DNA of 64,000 nt from Candidatus Pseudobutyricicoccus lothianensis (GTDB taxonomy: Bacteria > Bacillota > Clostridia > Oscillospirales > Butyricicoccaceae), in assembly GCA_904419295.1 (NCBI GenBank), contig CAJFRA010000002.1, positions 124,001 through 188,000 of the forward strand, written 5' to 3'. The notes beneath the pieces are model-generated. The model was not told the origin of the DNA and did no database searches. It was given only the letters and a program-made list of their open reading frames with translations. Position 1 is the stretch's first letter; each line of letters opens with the position of its first letter. Below, in pieces: positions 42,635 through 51,755 of the stretch. A program made the translations under genes and the position numbers.

Positions 42635-44272
42635 ATGCGTATTCAACACAATATTATGGCGATGAACGCCTACCGCAACTACACCAACAACACCAGTGCG
42701 CTGAGCAAGAACCTGGAAAAGCTGTCTTCCGGCTACAAGATCAACCGGGCAGGCGATGACGCTGCCGGTCTGGCCATCAGCGAAAAGATGCGCGCCCAGA
42801 TCACCGGCCTGGATAAAGCCCAGGACAACGCCAAGGACGGTATCTCCCTGGTGCAGACCGCCGAAGGCGCTCTGACCGAGGTCCACGACATGCTCAACCG
42901 TATGGTAGAGCTGGCGACTCAGTCCGCGAACGGCACCTATGACAACGAGACCGACCGTGCGAACCTGCAGAAGGAAGTCGCACAGCTGCAGGACGAGATC
43001 GACCGCATCGCCGATTCCGCCAACTTCAACGGCATCAAGCTGCTGGACGGCTCCATGGCTGGCGGCGGCAATGTGTCCGGCGTGACCCTGGTAGATACCA
43101 GCGCCGTGGCCGCCACTGCTACAAGCGCCGCTTTTGCTGACGCTGACGGCGCTCAGGTTGCTGGCGATACGCTGGAATACACTGTGGCGTGGCAGGACGC
43201 TGATGGCAACGGCTATTCCACTACCGTAAAATTTACAGTGGGTGATACCACCACTGAATTGATTGCCGAAGATGGTACCAAGTATACCGTGACCGACACT
43301 GCCACAAAAGATGAATTGGCCAATGCTGTAATTTCTGAGTTGAAAAAGGACAGCAATTTGTCCGCTGCTTTTGATATTACCAATTCTGCAAGCGCATTGC
43401 AATTCACCAGCAAGGCCACAGGTTCCGCCGGTGCCACTATTACAGCACTCACTGGCAGCGGCACTATTTCCACCGCTAGTTTGGGTTCGACCATTGCTGC
43501 GTCCACTGATGCGGCCGATGCCAGCCAGAAACTGGATCTGAGCAAGGTCACCGTTGTGGATGCAACAGGTAGCAATGTTCCCACTGCGGATGACCTGAAC
43601 GACGCTGTCTTCGAGATCGGCGGCAAAAAATTCCTTTTTGTTGAAACTGGATCCGATCTGAAGAATCTGAGCAATCTGGATTCCGATGTCAATGTGATTG
43701 AGCTGAACGCTGATACCTACACTCCAGCCAATGATGCCGCCAACGTAGCTGCTGAACTTTCCCGTGTCACCGGCATGGAGTTTGAAGCTGCCACAGCCGC
43801 TGGCCCCACTGGCTCTGGCATCTCTCTGCATGATATCGTCTATAAAGGCGATACCAAGCTGTCTGCCAGCGGCGGTGGCCTGACCCTGCAGATCGGCGAT
43901 ACCTCGGATGACTACAACCAGCTGACTGTATCTATTCAGGATATGCACACCGGGTCGCTGGGTATCGCTGGTATCGACATCAGCACGCAGGAAGGTGCGC
44001 AGGCTGCGGTCGACGTCATCAAGAACGCTATCAATATGGTTTCCGATGTCCGTGGTACCCTGGGCGCCACCCAGAACCGTCTGGACCACACCATCAACAA
44101 CCTGTCGGTAATGCAGGAGAACATCCAGGATGCTGAATCCTCGATCCGCGACACTGATGTGGCCGAAGAGATGATGGAGTACACCAAGAACAACATCCTG
44201 ATCCAGTCCGCTCAGGCCATGCTGGCCCAGGCCAACCAAGTACCCCAGGGCGTGCTCCAGCTGCTGCAATAA
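42635..44272 (+). CDS. fliC: Flagellin
   Basis: The 545-residue protein has the conserved flagellin D0/D1 ends. [58 protein letters not shown] opens it (read in pieces), and [38 protein letters not shown] closes it. The middle, about residues 155-430, is a variable Ala/Thr-rich insert, making the protein about twice the length of the smallest clostridial flagellins. ATG 42635 follows AAGGAGG at 42617. Its leader contains several GGA motifs that could bind CsrA. Confidence 0.96.
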   Translation: MRIQHNIMAMNAYRNYTNNTSALSKNLEKLSSGYKINRAGDDAAGLAISEKMRAQITGLDKAQDNAKDGISLVQTAEGALTEVHDMLNRMVELATQSANGTYDNETDRANLQKEVAQLQDEIDRIADSANFNGIKLLDGSMAGGGNVSGVTLVDTSAVAATATSAAFADADGAQVAGDTLEYTVAWQDADGNGYSTTVKFTVGDTTTELIAEDGTKYTVTDTATKDELANAVISELKKDSNLSAAFDITNSASALQFTSKATGSAGATITALTGSGTISTASLGSTIAASTDAADASQKLDLSKVTVVDATGSNVPTADDLNDAVFEIGGKKFLFVETGSDLKNLSNLDSDVNVIELNADTYTPANDAANVAAELSRVTGMEFEAATAAGPTGSGISLHDIVYKGDTKLSASGGGLTLQIGDTSDDYNQLTVSIQDMHTGSLGIAGIDISTQEGAQAAVDVIKNAINMVSDVRGTLGATQNRLDHTINNLSVMQENIQDAESSIRDTDVAEEMMEYTKNNILIQSAQAMLAQANQVPQGVLQLLQ

Positions 44273-44305
44273 GAGCAGAGCAGCTCCGCCCGAAAACAGG
44301 CAACA

Positions 44306-44345
44306 CGATCAAAAAAGGACCAGTTCTCTGGTCCTTTTTTGATCG
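44306..44345 (+). terminator. Terminator of flagellin
   Basis: CGATCAAAAAAGGACCAG pairs perfectly with CTGGTCCTTTTTTGATCG across a 4-nt loop. Confidence 0.95.
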
Positions 44346-44412
44346 TTTATGAAATTCATCGGGCCCCAGGTTCCCCCAGCGGGGCCCATCAGCCCAGCTC
44401 TGGGCACATCAG

Positions 44413-45624
44413 CTATGCGTCAAACCCATTTTCCAGATAGTCCACCGCAAACTGGGCAAAAACAGCCGCCATTTGCGGAACGATGGATTCCGTCAACTGA
44501 AAATCACTGCTGTGCAGGCCGAATTTTCCCCTTGTCTCCTCGTTGGCAATGCCGGCAAACACATAGGTGCCAGGCACTCTTGTGATGTATTCGCTGAAAT
44601 CTTCACCGCCCAAGTGGGGCTCTTTGTCCACCAGCACGTTTTCCTCTCCTACGATTTTAGCCGCGGAGCGCACGCAGAAGGGCACCGCTTCCGGCGTATT
44701 GATCACCGCTCCGCTAAACCGGGCTGTCACCTGGGCTGTGGCCCCGTTGGCCTGGGCGATCCCCTGGGAGACCTGGCGGATCAGCTCCACCATCTGCTCC
44801 ATCACTTCCTGCCGGTCTGCCCGGATGGTGCCTGTCATCGTGCATTGGTCGGGAATGATGTTGCTTTTATCCTGGGGCCCAGAATGGATGGTGCACACCG
44901 ACAGCACCCGGGCTGCCGTCTCCGGCAGGCGGCGGGAGACGATCTGCTGCAAAGCGCCGTAGATCTGGCAGGCGATACCGATGGGGTCGATGCACTGGTG
45001 GGGCCAGGAACCATGGCCGCCCCGCCCTGTCACCTGGATGGTAAAACCGCCCGGATAGCCAAAAGCGCTGCGCTCGGCTATCACCACCTGGCCGGCTTCT
45101 GCTTCAGGCCAGGCATGGGCGGCAAATACCGCATCCACTTTGGGGTCTTCCAATACTTTATCCTGCTGCACCATCAGGCGGCCGCCGCCGCCCCCTTCTT
45201 CCCCGGGTTGGAAGACGAATTTCACACATCCCTGCCACCGATCCCGCAGGGCCGATAAGATCCGGGCGCTGCCCAGCAGCCAGGCAGTGTGCCCATCGTG
45301 CCCGCAGGCGTGCATGACACCGGGATTTTTCGAGCTGCAAGCCAGGCCAGTCGTCTCCTGAATGGGCAGGGCATCGATATCCGCCCGGAGCAGCACTGTT
45401 CTGCCCGGCCCTTTGTCTCCCTGCAGCAGGCCCACTACACCGGTGCCGCCTGCCATCCCCGTCTGCACCTTCATGCCGGGGATGCGCGCCAGTTCCTGGG
45501 CGATCTTTTCCGCCGTGCGGTGCTCCTGCATGGAAAGTTCAGGGTGCATGTGCAGATCCTGCCGGAATTCCTGCAAAAATGCAGCTTCTTTTTGCGCTGC
45601 TTCTTTGATCTCCTGTGTCAACAT
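44413..45624 (-). CDS. M20-family amidohydrolase (N-acyl amino acid/hippurate hydrolase-like)
   Basis: The 403-residue metallopeptidase-fold enzyme of the M20D group has GVMHACGHDGHTAWLLGSA and QPGEEGGGGGRLM with catalytic glutamates, and HLGGEDFSEY at the C-terminal metal site. These enzymes hydrolyse N-acyl amino acids or aminobenzoyl conjugates. ATG 45624 has GGAGGAGG upstream. It is the last gene after an amino-acid ABC importer, separated from it by a weak hairpin, so the importer's substrate may be an amidated or acylated amino acid (inference). Confidence 0.92.
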   Translation of the reverse strand: MLTQEIKEAAQKEAAFLQEFRQDLHMHPELSMQEHRTAEKIAQELARIPGMKVQTGMAGGTGVVGLLQGDKGPGRTVLLRADIDALPIQETTGLACSSKNPGVMHACGHDGHTAWLLGSARILSALRDRWQGCVKFVFQPGEEGGGGGRLMVQQDKVLEDPKVDAVFAAHAWPEAEAGQVVIAERSAFGYPGGFTIQVTGRGGHGSWPHQCIDPIGIACQIYGALQQIVSRRLPETAARVLSVCTIHSGPQDKSNIIPDQCTMTGTIRADRQEVMEQMVELIRQVSQGIAQANGATAQVTARFSGAVINTPEAVPFCVRSAAKIVGEENVLVDKEPHLGGEDFSEYITRVPGTYVFAGIANEETRGKFGLHSSDFQLTESIVPQMAAVFAQFAVDYLENGFDA

Positions 45625-45649
45625 TGTATGACCTCCTCCCAAATTGCGC

Positions 45650-45688
45650 AAAGCAGGCAGGAACCGCAAAAGGGCTCCTGCCTGCTTT
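45650..45688 (-). terminator. Hairpin between the ABC ATPase and the amidohydrolase
   Basis: AAAGCAGGCAGGA (45650-45662) pairs with TCCTGCCTGCTTT (45676-45688). The T tract is short, so read-through is likely. Confidence 0.65.
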
Positions 45689-45691
45689 ATC

Positions 45692-46429
45692 TCATTTGCT
45701 GACAAACTGCAAAAATTGCTTCAGCCGCGGGTTTTGCGGGTTATCGATGATCTCTGCCGGCGGGCCGTCCGCCACAATCCGGCCGTCATCCATAAACAAC
45801 ACCCGTGTAGCCACATTGCGGGCAAAACGGATCTCGTGGGTGACCAATATCATCGTGCTGTCTTCTTCTGCCAGCTTGCGGATGGTGTTCAGCACTTCGC
45901 CTACCAGCTCTGGGTCCAGGGCCGATGTGGGTTCATCGAACAAAAGCACATCGGGGTTGACAGCCAAAGCCCGGGCAATGGCTACCCGCTGCTGCTGGCC
46001 GCCAGACATTTTGGAGGGGTAAAAATCCTTCCGCTCCACCATACCCACTTTTTCCAGCAAAGCCATGGCGATATCCTCTGCTTCTGCCCGGCTCTTTTTC
46101 TGCACCGTCACCAGGGCTTCCATGACGTTCTGCTTGGCCGTCTTGTTTTTAAACAGGTTGTAGTTCTGGAACACCATAGCCGACTGACGGCGCAGGCTGC
46201 GAATCTCCCTGCGGGTATGGTGGGCAGAATCCACGGTGACATCCCCCACCCGCACTGTGCCGGTGGTAGGCACACACAGATAGTTCAGGCAGCGCAGCAG
46301 CGTAGATTTGCCAGTGCCCGAAGGCCCCAAGATGGCCACCACCTCGTTCTTATTCACTTTCAGGTTGATTTCTTTCAAAACATGGGTATCATGCCCAAAG
46401 GTCTTTGAAAGATTTTTCACTTCGACCAT
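45692..46429 (-). CDS. Amino-acid ABC transporter, ATP-binding protein (GlnQ-like)
   Basis: A 245-residue ABC ATPase of the polar amino-acid uptake type: Walker A GPSGTGKST, Q-loop MVFQNYNLFKNKT, signature [15 protein letters not shown], Walker B VLLFDEPTSALDPE and the switch histidine in LVTHEIRFA. It follows the binding protein gene by 30 bp. It energises import by the adjacent permease and lipoprotein. Confidence 0.95.
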   Translation of the reverse strand: MVEVKNLSKTFGHDTHVLKEINLKVNKNEVVAILGPSGTGKSTLLRCLNYLCVPTTGTVRVGDVTVDSAHHTRREIRSLRRQSAMVFQNYNLFKNKTAKQNVMEALVTVQKKSRAEAEDIAMALLEKVGMVERKDFYPSKMSGGQQQRVAIARALAVNPDVLLFDEPTSALDPELVGEVLNTIRKLAEEDSTMILVTHEIRFARNVATRVLFMDDGRIVADGPPAEIIDNPQNPRLKQFLQFVSK

Positions 46430-46459
46430 CGTTTACTACCCCACCTGTCTTTTTTTTGC

Positions 46460-47302
46460 TTAGCGGTCTGCTGTCAGCCAGTCGTTGCTAATCAGCTGGG
46501 TCAGGTCCTCATAGAACCACTTGGTGACGATCTCGCGGATCGTGCCGTCGTCTTGCATCTCTTGCAGCACTCCGTTCAGCTCGTCCCGCAGCTCTTTGCC
46601 TTCTTCAGTATCGGGGAACCACCAGCCTACGTTGTTGCCGAACAGCTTTTCATCCAGCTGGCGGAACTCCAGCCCCTGGGCCCGCTCGGCCTTCTCGATA
46701 TTCGTTACGGTGTTGGCGTAGGCGTCAACCCGGCCCAGGGAGCAATCCTGGAAGCCGGCCGTGGAATCTTCGTATGTAATGACTTCCCAATCGTATTCCG
46801 GCGCCAGCTTTTCTACTGTCGATTGTGCCGCTTGCCCGGCAGTCACGCCCATGGTGCAGCCCCGCAAGTCTTCCAGGGTCTCATACTCGCTGTCCGGCTG
46901 GACAATGACCACCTGGGCGTCGCCATAAATGGGCTGCGAAGCCAGATAGTTTTCCAGGCGCGCTTCGGTGATGGCAAAGCAGTTGGCCGCCACATCCACA
47001 CGGCCGGTATCCAGTTCGCCAAACAGAGAAGCTGCGTCGCCCACCTGTTTTACCTCGATCTCCCAGCCGGTGCGCTCGCCCACTTCGGCCCAAAGCTCGG
47101 CTTCCACGCCGGTCCAGGTGCCATCATCCGCCACCAGAGAATAGGGCTCGCCGCTGCCATTGGTACCTACTACCACTGTGCGGGTGCCATCCTCATTTTC
47201 GCCGCCGGCGGTATCCTTATCCCCCGAACCTTCCTCGCTGGAACAGGCGGCCAGGGATACCATCATCGTCGCGGCCATGAGCAGTGCTATCAATCGTTTC
47301 AT
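46460..47302 (-). CDS. Amino-acid ABC transporter, substrate-binding lipoprotein
   Basis: The 280-residue protein has a lipoprotein signal ending in SLAAC (Cys20) and an acidic linker (SSEEGSGDKDTAGGENEDG). The periplasmic binding protein type 2 fold (SBP_bac_3) follows: RTVVVGTNGSGEPYSLVADDGTWTGVEAELW, and later GCTMGVTAGQAAQSTVEKL. Binding residues suggest a polar or cystine-type amino acid, but the ligand cannot be named. Anchored outside the cell, it hands substrate to the permease. Confidence 0.94.
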   Translation of the reverse strand: MKRLIALLMAATMMVSLAACSSEEGSGDKDTAGGENEDGTRTVVVGTNGSGEPYSLVADDGTWTGVEAELWAEVGERTGWEIEVKQVGDAASLFGELDTGRVDVAANCFAITEARLENYLASQPIYGDAQVVIVQPDSEYETLEDLRGCTMGVTAGQAAQSTVEKLAPEYDWEVITYEDSTAGFQDCSLGRVDAYANTVTNIEKAERAQGLEFRQLDEKLFGNNVGWWFPDTEEGKELRDELNGVLQEMQDDGTIREIVTKWFYEDLTQLISNDWLTADR

Positions 47303-47349
47303 TTTGATTCCTCCGTCTATTCTGTATCTTTATTATTATATTGAAATAT

Positions 47350-48015
47350 TTAATAAATGGCATTGCAGCGCTTTTCGAGCACCTTTTGGATAAAGGTCAA
47401 TATCAGGGTAATCACCCAGTAAATCAGCATGACACAGGCGTAGCACTCGAAAAACTGAAAGGTATTGGCGCCCTCGATCTTAGCGGTGCCCATTACATCC
47501 CGCACACCCACCAGGAAAGCCAGGGACGACATTTTGAACAGGTTGATGAGGTCGTTGAACAGCGGGGGCAAAGCTACCCGGAAAGCCTGCGGTACCACGA
47601 TACGGCTTGTCATTTGCCAGCCGGTCATGCCCAAGGACATACAGGCCTCCCTCTGCCCTTCATCCACTGAGATCAATGCGCCCCGGATGGATTCGGAGAC
47701 GAAGGCCCCCATGTTTAAGCTCATGATGACCGCCACTGCCACTGTGGGCGACATATCCCGCACAATGGCCACCAAGTTTGCCAGGCCATAATAAAAGAAG
47801 AACAGCTGGGCGGCAGCCGGCGTGCCCCGGATGAACGAAATCCACACCTTAAGCAGCTGGCTGACCACCGGCACTTTGTAGTAACTGATGAGCGCAAAGA
47901 CCAAGCCGATGATCAGCGAGAACGCCGCACTGATGATGGTGAGTGTCAAGGTCACATCCAATTTGCTGGCTACATAGGGAAGTGTTTCTAAGAAATATTC
48001 CCAATCAAATTTCAT
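47350..48015 (-). CDS. Amino-acid ABC transporter, permease
   Basis: A 221-residue HisM/GlnP-type permease with about five membrane helices and the EAA loop EGQREACMSLGMTGWQMTSRIVVPQAFRVALPP, which docks the ATPase. It is the first gene of the operon. ATG 48015 has a weak ribosome binding site (GGGGATTGG). A single permease gene implies a homodimeric channel. Confidence 0.94.
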   Translation of the reverse strand: MKFDWEYFLETLPYVASKLDVTLTLTIISAAFSLIIGLVFALISYYKVPVVSQLLKVWISFIRGTPAAAQLFFFYYGLANLVAIVRDMSPTVAVAVIMSLNMGAFVSESIRGALISVDEGQREACMSLGMTGWQMTSRIVVPQAFRVALPPLFNDLINLFKMSSLAFLVGVRDVMGTAKIEGANTFQFFECYACVMLIYWVITLILTFIQKVLEKRCNAIY

Positions 48016-48064
48016 TCTCCAATCCCCTCACACGAACCTGTATGTTCAGGCAAAATCTACACAA

Positions 48065-48080
48065 TGTGATACTTTTCACA
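48065..48080. promoter_or_regulatory. TGTGA-N6-TCACA palindrome at the ABC transporter promoter
   Basis: TGTGATACTTTTCACA, 11 bp downstream of the -10. It is a perfect CRP/FNR-type dyad, in a repressor-like position. A second copy is at 53133. Confidence 0.6.
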
Positions 48081-48091
48081 AATGCGAGCTT

Positions 48092-48120
48092 ATTTTATAT
48101 TCACCCTGTCTCAAAGTCAA
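48092..48120 (-). promoter_or_regulatory. Promoter of the amino-acid ABC operon
   Basis: TTGACT (48120-48115), 17 bp, TAAAAT (48097-48092). The next 120 bp to the left of the ygiQ terminator are AT-rich with no gene visible. Confidence 0.7.
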
Positions 48121-48241
48121 GCTTCATCAGGAAATCAAATAATTGGTCTTATATTTATAAAGAATTAAAATATTATTAAAACTATGTGAAATTTCAAAGG
48201 CCCTGCAAACAGAACAGGCCCAGAATCCGGGGCGGCAGCGC

Positions 48242-48269
48242 AAAAAAACGGGCCGTCTCCAGCCCGTTT
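48242..48269 (-). terminator. Terminator downstream of the YgiQ gene
   Basis: On the minus strand AAACGGGC, an 8-nt loop, GCCCGTTT and more Ts. It lies about 140 bp past the stop codon; no credible gene lies between. Confidence 0.85.
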
Positions 48270-48410
48270 CTATTCCTGCGGTAGGTCTCCCCGCCCCTTG
48301 CCAGCAGACCAGAAGCGTTTTCCGCACTGCTGCTATGGCACATATTCAATGGCATACAATGCATTTGGCCAGGCCGCCCAGCCGAATGGAACAGCTCCTC
48401 CTCTGAAAGC

Positions 48411-50306
48411 CTATTTGCCGCCCTTTCTTTTTTGGCGCCCTTTGGAACGGGCAGCCCGTGGTTTCCCTTTCTGTTTGTCCCGTCTGCCTGCACTGCTCCA
48501 GGGTCTATCCTCCCACACCAGGCAGCGTTTGCCATGGCCGATCAAGTCTTCCCGCCCGGCCCGGTGAAGGGCTTCCAGCACCAAAGCCCGGTTCTTGGGG
48601 TTCTTCCATTGGAGCAGCGCCCGCTGCATGGCCTTTTCGTGGGGATCTTTGGCCACATACACCGGCTCCATGGTGCGAGGGTCCAGCCCTGTGTGGTACA
48701 TGGCGGTGGAAAGCGTGCCCGGCGTGGGGTAGAAATCCTGTACTTGCTCGGGCCGGCTGCCGGTGGCGTTCAAATATTCGGCCAGGTAAATGGCGTCTTC
48801 CAGCCGGCTGCCCGGGTGGGAAGACATCAGATAAGGCACCAGATATTGTTCCAGCCCATATTTTTGGTTGAGCCGCTTGTATTTTTCGCAGAACCGCTCA
48901 TAGACTTCCTTGGGCGGCTTGCCCATATAGTAGAGCACATTGGGGCTGATGTGCTCAGGGGCCACTTTCAGCTGGCCGCTGATGTGGTAGCGCACCAGGT
49001 CTGCAAAGAACTCGCCGGAGGGGTCGCACTCCATATAATCGTAGCGGATGCCCGAGCGGATGAACACTTTTTTCACGCCGGGCAAGGCCCGCAATTTGCG
49101 CAGCAGGGCCAAATAGTCGCTGTGGTCTCCCTGCAGGGCCGGGCAGGGCGATGGGAACAGGCACTGCCGATCCACACAGGCGCCCACTTTGGCCTGCTTG
49201 CCGCAGGCGGGCCCCCGGAAGTTGGCAGTGGGGCCGCCCACATCGTGGATGTACCCTTTGAAATGGGGCACATGGGTCATGCGCTCCGCCTCTTTGAGCA
49301 CCGAAGCGTGGCTGCGGCTGGTGACATAGCGGCCCTGGTGCATGGTGAGGGCGCAGAAGTTGCAGGCCCCATAGCAGCCCCGGTTGTGGATGATGGAAAA
49401 TTCCACCTCCCGGATGGCCTCTACCCCGCCCTGGGCCTCATAGGAGGGGTGGTAAGTCCGGGCATAGGGCAGGTCGGCCACTTGATCCAGTTCCTCGGTC
49501 TCCAGCGGTTTGGCCGGCGGGTTCTGCACCAGGTACCAGTTTTCATACCCTTGCAAAATGGCCCTGCCCCGGACGAAATCCTGTTCGTCGTGCTCGATCA
49601 GCGCCGCTTTGGCATAAGCCCTCTTATCTTGGCTGACCTGTTCAAAAGAGGGCTCTTCCACGGCGGGGAACACACATTCTTCTTTGTTGCGGGTCATATA
49701 GCAGGTGCCCCGCACATCCCGGATGCTGTGGATGGGCTCCCCTTTTTTCAGCCGCCGGGCGATCTCCACGATCTGGTGTTCCCCCATGCCGTAGATCAGC
49801 AGGTCGGCAGCGCTATCCACCAAAATGGGGCGGCGGACTTTATCATCCCAATAATCGTAGTGGGCGAACCGGCGCAGGGATGCCTCGATGCCGCCGATGA
49901 CGATGGGCAGGTCGGGCCAGGCCCGCTTGACCAGGTTGGAATAGACGATCACTGCCCGGTCGGGCCGGCGCCCCGCCAGACCGCCGGGGGTGTAGGCGTC
50001 CTTTTCCCGTCGGCGTTTTGCCACGGTGTAATGGGCCACCATGGAATCGATGTTGCCCGCATTGACCAAGGCGGCATAGCGGGGCCTGCCCATGGCCAGC
50101 AGCTCGTCGGCCGAGTGGTAATCGGGCTGGGAAAGGATGGCCACCCGGAACCCGACTTTTTCCAGCACACGGGAGATCACCGCTGTGCCAAAGGAGGGGT
50201 GATCCACATATGCATCGCCGGTGATCAACAGGAAATCGTAGTAATACCAACCCCGCTCCACCATATCTTCTTTTGAAACCGGCAAAAATTCAAATGCTTC
50301 CGCCAT
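48411..50306 (-). CDS. YgiQ-family radical SAM protein
   Basis: The 631-residue radical SAM enzyme of the YgiQ/UPF0313 family has the cluster motif CYGACNFC near residue 310. An N-terminal Rossmann-like region comes first (FLLITGDAYVDHPSFGTAVISRVLE) and the DUF3362-type C-terminal extension follows (YLVPYLMSSHPGSRLEDAIYLAEYLN). The terminal 40 residues are very basic (RSKGRQKRKGGK), suggesting RNA or ribosome contact. The reaction is not known. The start is ATG 50306 with AGAAGGCGG upstream; the frame extends to 50483 without a ribosome binding site. Confidence 0.92.
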   Translation of the reverse strand: MAEAFEFLPVSKEDMVERGWYYYDFLLITGDAYVDHPSFGTAVISRVLEKVGFRVAILSQPDYHSADELLAMGRPRYAALVNAGNIDSMVAHYTVAKRRREKDAYTPGGLAGRRPDRAVIVYSNLVKRAWPDLPIVIGGIEASLRRFAHYDYWDDKVRRPILVDSAADLLIYGMGEHQIVEIARRLKKGEPIHSIRDVRGTCYMTRNKEECVFPAVEEPSFEQVSQDKRAYAKAALIEHDEQDFVRGRAILQGYENWYLVQNPPAKPLETEELDQVADLPYARTYHPSYEAQGGVEAIREVEFSIIHNRGCYGACNFCALTMHQGRYVTSRSHASVLKEAERMTHVPHFKGYIHDVGGPTANFRGPACGKQAKVGACVDRQCLFPSPCPALQGDHSDYLALLRKLRALPGVKKVFIRSGIRYDYMECDPSGEFFADLVRYHISGQLKVAPEHISPNVLYYMGKPPKEVYERFCEKYKRLNQKYGLEQYLVPYLMSSHPGSRLEDAIYLAEYLNATGSRPEQVQDFYPTPGTLSTAMYHTGLDPRTMEPVYVAKDPHEKAMQRALLQWKNPKNRALVLEALHRAGREDLIGHGKRCLVWEDRPWSSAGRRDKQKGKPRAARSKGRQKRKGGK

Positions 50307-50339
50307 GATCCGCCTTCTTTCTCCCTTCCGTTTGCCCAA

Positions 50340-50370
50340 AAGAGGGGCGGCCTTGCTGCCGCCCCTTCTG
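50340..50370 (-). terminator. Terminator of the flavoredoxin gene
   Basis: GGGGCGGC pairs with GCCGCCCC, then TCTTTTGG on the minus strand. Confidence 0.8.
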
Positions 50371-50401
50371 GCTGTTTGCTGTCGTCTTTGCTGCTTTCGC
50401 T

Positions 50402-50905
50402 CTATTCCTGTACATACACACCGGTGATCTGGCCGGTGTAAATGCGGTGATAATCGCCGTCTGCGTACCACTTCTGGTTCCACTCAGGCGGGATCTTCTC
50501 CGGGTTCATGTCATCCACATAGATCTTTTTGCACACGAATACCACTTTGGCCTCGGCAAAGGCCACTTGGCCATCCAGCTCCACAGGCGTCAGGCCGCTG
50601 TCGTTTATCTTATCCATCTCCCGGCCCGACTTGGTGCCCAGCACCGCCAGGGCTTTGGGTCGCGGGTTGCCGAAAAAGCTGATGGTGAAGCCGTCGTTTT
50701 TCTCGGCGAATTCCAGAGTATAGCGGCTGTGCCGCACATAGGCCACAAAAACGGGAACGCTCCACAAATCGCCCATGCAGCCCCAGCCGATGGTCATGGT
50801 GTTGAAATCCCCCGGCGTGCCTGCGGTGAACAGGGCCGCCTGTTTTTCGATCATCTCAAAGGGGTTGCCTTGCAGCTGTTGAGCTTCGATCTTTTTGAAT
50901 GCCAT
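50402..50905 (-). CDS. Flavin reductase-domain protein (flavoredoxin-like)
   Basis: A 167-residue FMN-binding split-barrel protein. The segment AALFTAGTPGDFNTMTIGWGCMGDLWSVPVFVAYVRHSRYT (read in pieces) and FAEKNDGFTISFF fit the flavin_reductase-like family common in anaerobes, where such proteins pass electrons. The redox partner is unknown. It has its own promoter and a terminator. ATG 50905 follows AGGAGGGAA. Confidence 0.9.
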   Translation of the reverse strand: MAFKKIEAQQLQGNPFEMIEKQAALFTAGTPGDFNTMTIGWGCMGDLWSVPVFVAYVRHSRYTLEFAEKNDGFTISFFGNPRPKALAVLGTKSGREMDKINDSGLTPVELDGQVAFAEAKVVFVCKKIYVDDMNPEKIPPEWNQKWYADGDYHRIYTGQITGVYVQE

Positions 50906-50986
50906 AACAAATTCCCTCCTGCCAAGATCCTATGTCTCACAGCCCGGTAAAAGGCCACAAGACAGAGGTGTGTGATCGGTCTTTCC

Positions 50987-50998
50987 CCTATTATAGCA
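50987..50998 (-). promoter_or_regulatory. Extended -10 promoter of the flavoredoxin gene
   Basis: TGCTATAAT on the minus strand (TATAAT at 50995-50990). The -35 is poor. Confidence 0.55.
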
Positions 50999-51041
50999 CA
51001 CCCCGGCGGCGGATGGGAGAAAATTTTGCGGTATGGCAAAA

Positions 51042-51064
51042 GGGCCCCAAAGGGGCCCTTTCCG
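51042..51064 (-). terminator. Terminator of the lipoprotein gene
   Basis: GGGCCCC, loop TTT, GGGGCCC and TTTT on the minus strand, directly after the stop codon. Confidence 0.85.
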
Positions 51065-51065
51065 T

Positions 51066-51707
51066 TCAGCGGATGGCTTCTGCCGCTTCCACGGCGGCGC
51101 CGGCTGCCTCCATCGCTGATTCCTCCAAAAAATGGCTGGCGAATGTGCCATCCCAGTCTTCAAATGTCAGCCCAAACAGGGCCAGCAGCGCCTGGGAGCT
51201 CTGTTCGTCCGCCCGGCAATAGGCGGTCCAGTAATCGGCGTTGTATTGCAGGGTGGCCCGCTGGATTACCCGGACCTCTGCCATTTGGGGGTGCCAGGGG
51301 CTGATCTCCAGGTAATACTGGGGCAGATCCACCAACAGGTCGCAATAGGGGGCCGCCATAGCACGGGGCAGGTCATCGCCGATCCATTCCTCCAGTTCCA
51401 TGGTCTCAAATTCCAGGGAATCCACATAATCCTGGATCACCGCCAGCTGCTCCGGCCGCCAATCGTTGGATGTGATGGAATCTGGGAAGCCCGGCGCTTT
51501 GTCCCGCTCCGTGCCCGCCGATGGTGTCAGGGTAAAGGTATTGCGCTCCAGCCGCGCCTGGGCCAGCCCATAGGACACCCTTTTGCGGCATTCCTCCACT
51601 TCCTCCGGCGTAGGAGACGCCTCCTCCTCTTGCTGCTGCCGGCCGCACCCGGGCAGCCACAAAAGCAGCAACAGGCAAAGCCATGGGAAGAATCTTCTCT
51701 TTCTCAT
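51066..51707 (-). CDS. Putative lipoprotein, 213 aa
   Basis: ATG 51707 gives MRKRRFFPWLCLLLLLWLPGC, a classic lipoprotein signal with the lipobox cysteine at 21; GGGAGG lies 8 bp upstream. A GTG six bases earlier is too close to that site. The mature part is acidic, Glu/Gln-rich at first, then a mixed domain with LVDLPQYYLEISPW and YNADYWTAYCRAD. I recognise no family. It lies 48 bp after the APC permease stop, probably in the same transcript. Confidence 0.75.
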   Translation of the reverse strand: MRKRRFFPWLCLLLLLWLPGCGRQQQEEEASPTPEEVEECRKRVSYGLAQARLERNTFTLTPSAGTERDKAPGFPDSITSNDWRPEQLAVIQDYVDSLEFETMELEEWIGDDLPRAMAAPYCDLLVDLPQYYLEISPWHPQMAEVRVIQRATLQYNADYWTAYCRADEQSSQALLALFGLTFEDWDGTFASHFLEESAMEAAGAAVEAAEAIR

Positions 51708-51755
51708 CTGCACTCCCTCCCTTTCCGTCCGAACGTACTCCGGCGGCGCGGCGGA

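Noticed and set aside
48270..48410. Possible small gene between ygiQ and its terminator
   Set aside because: The only open frame runs through the terminator hairpin and lacks a start with a well-placed ribosome binding site.
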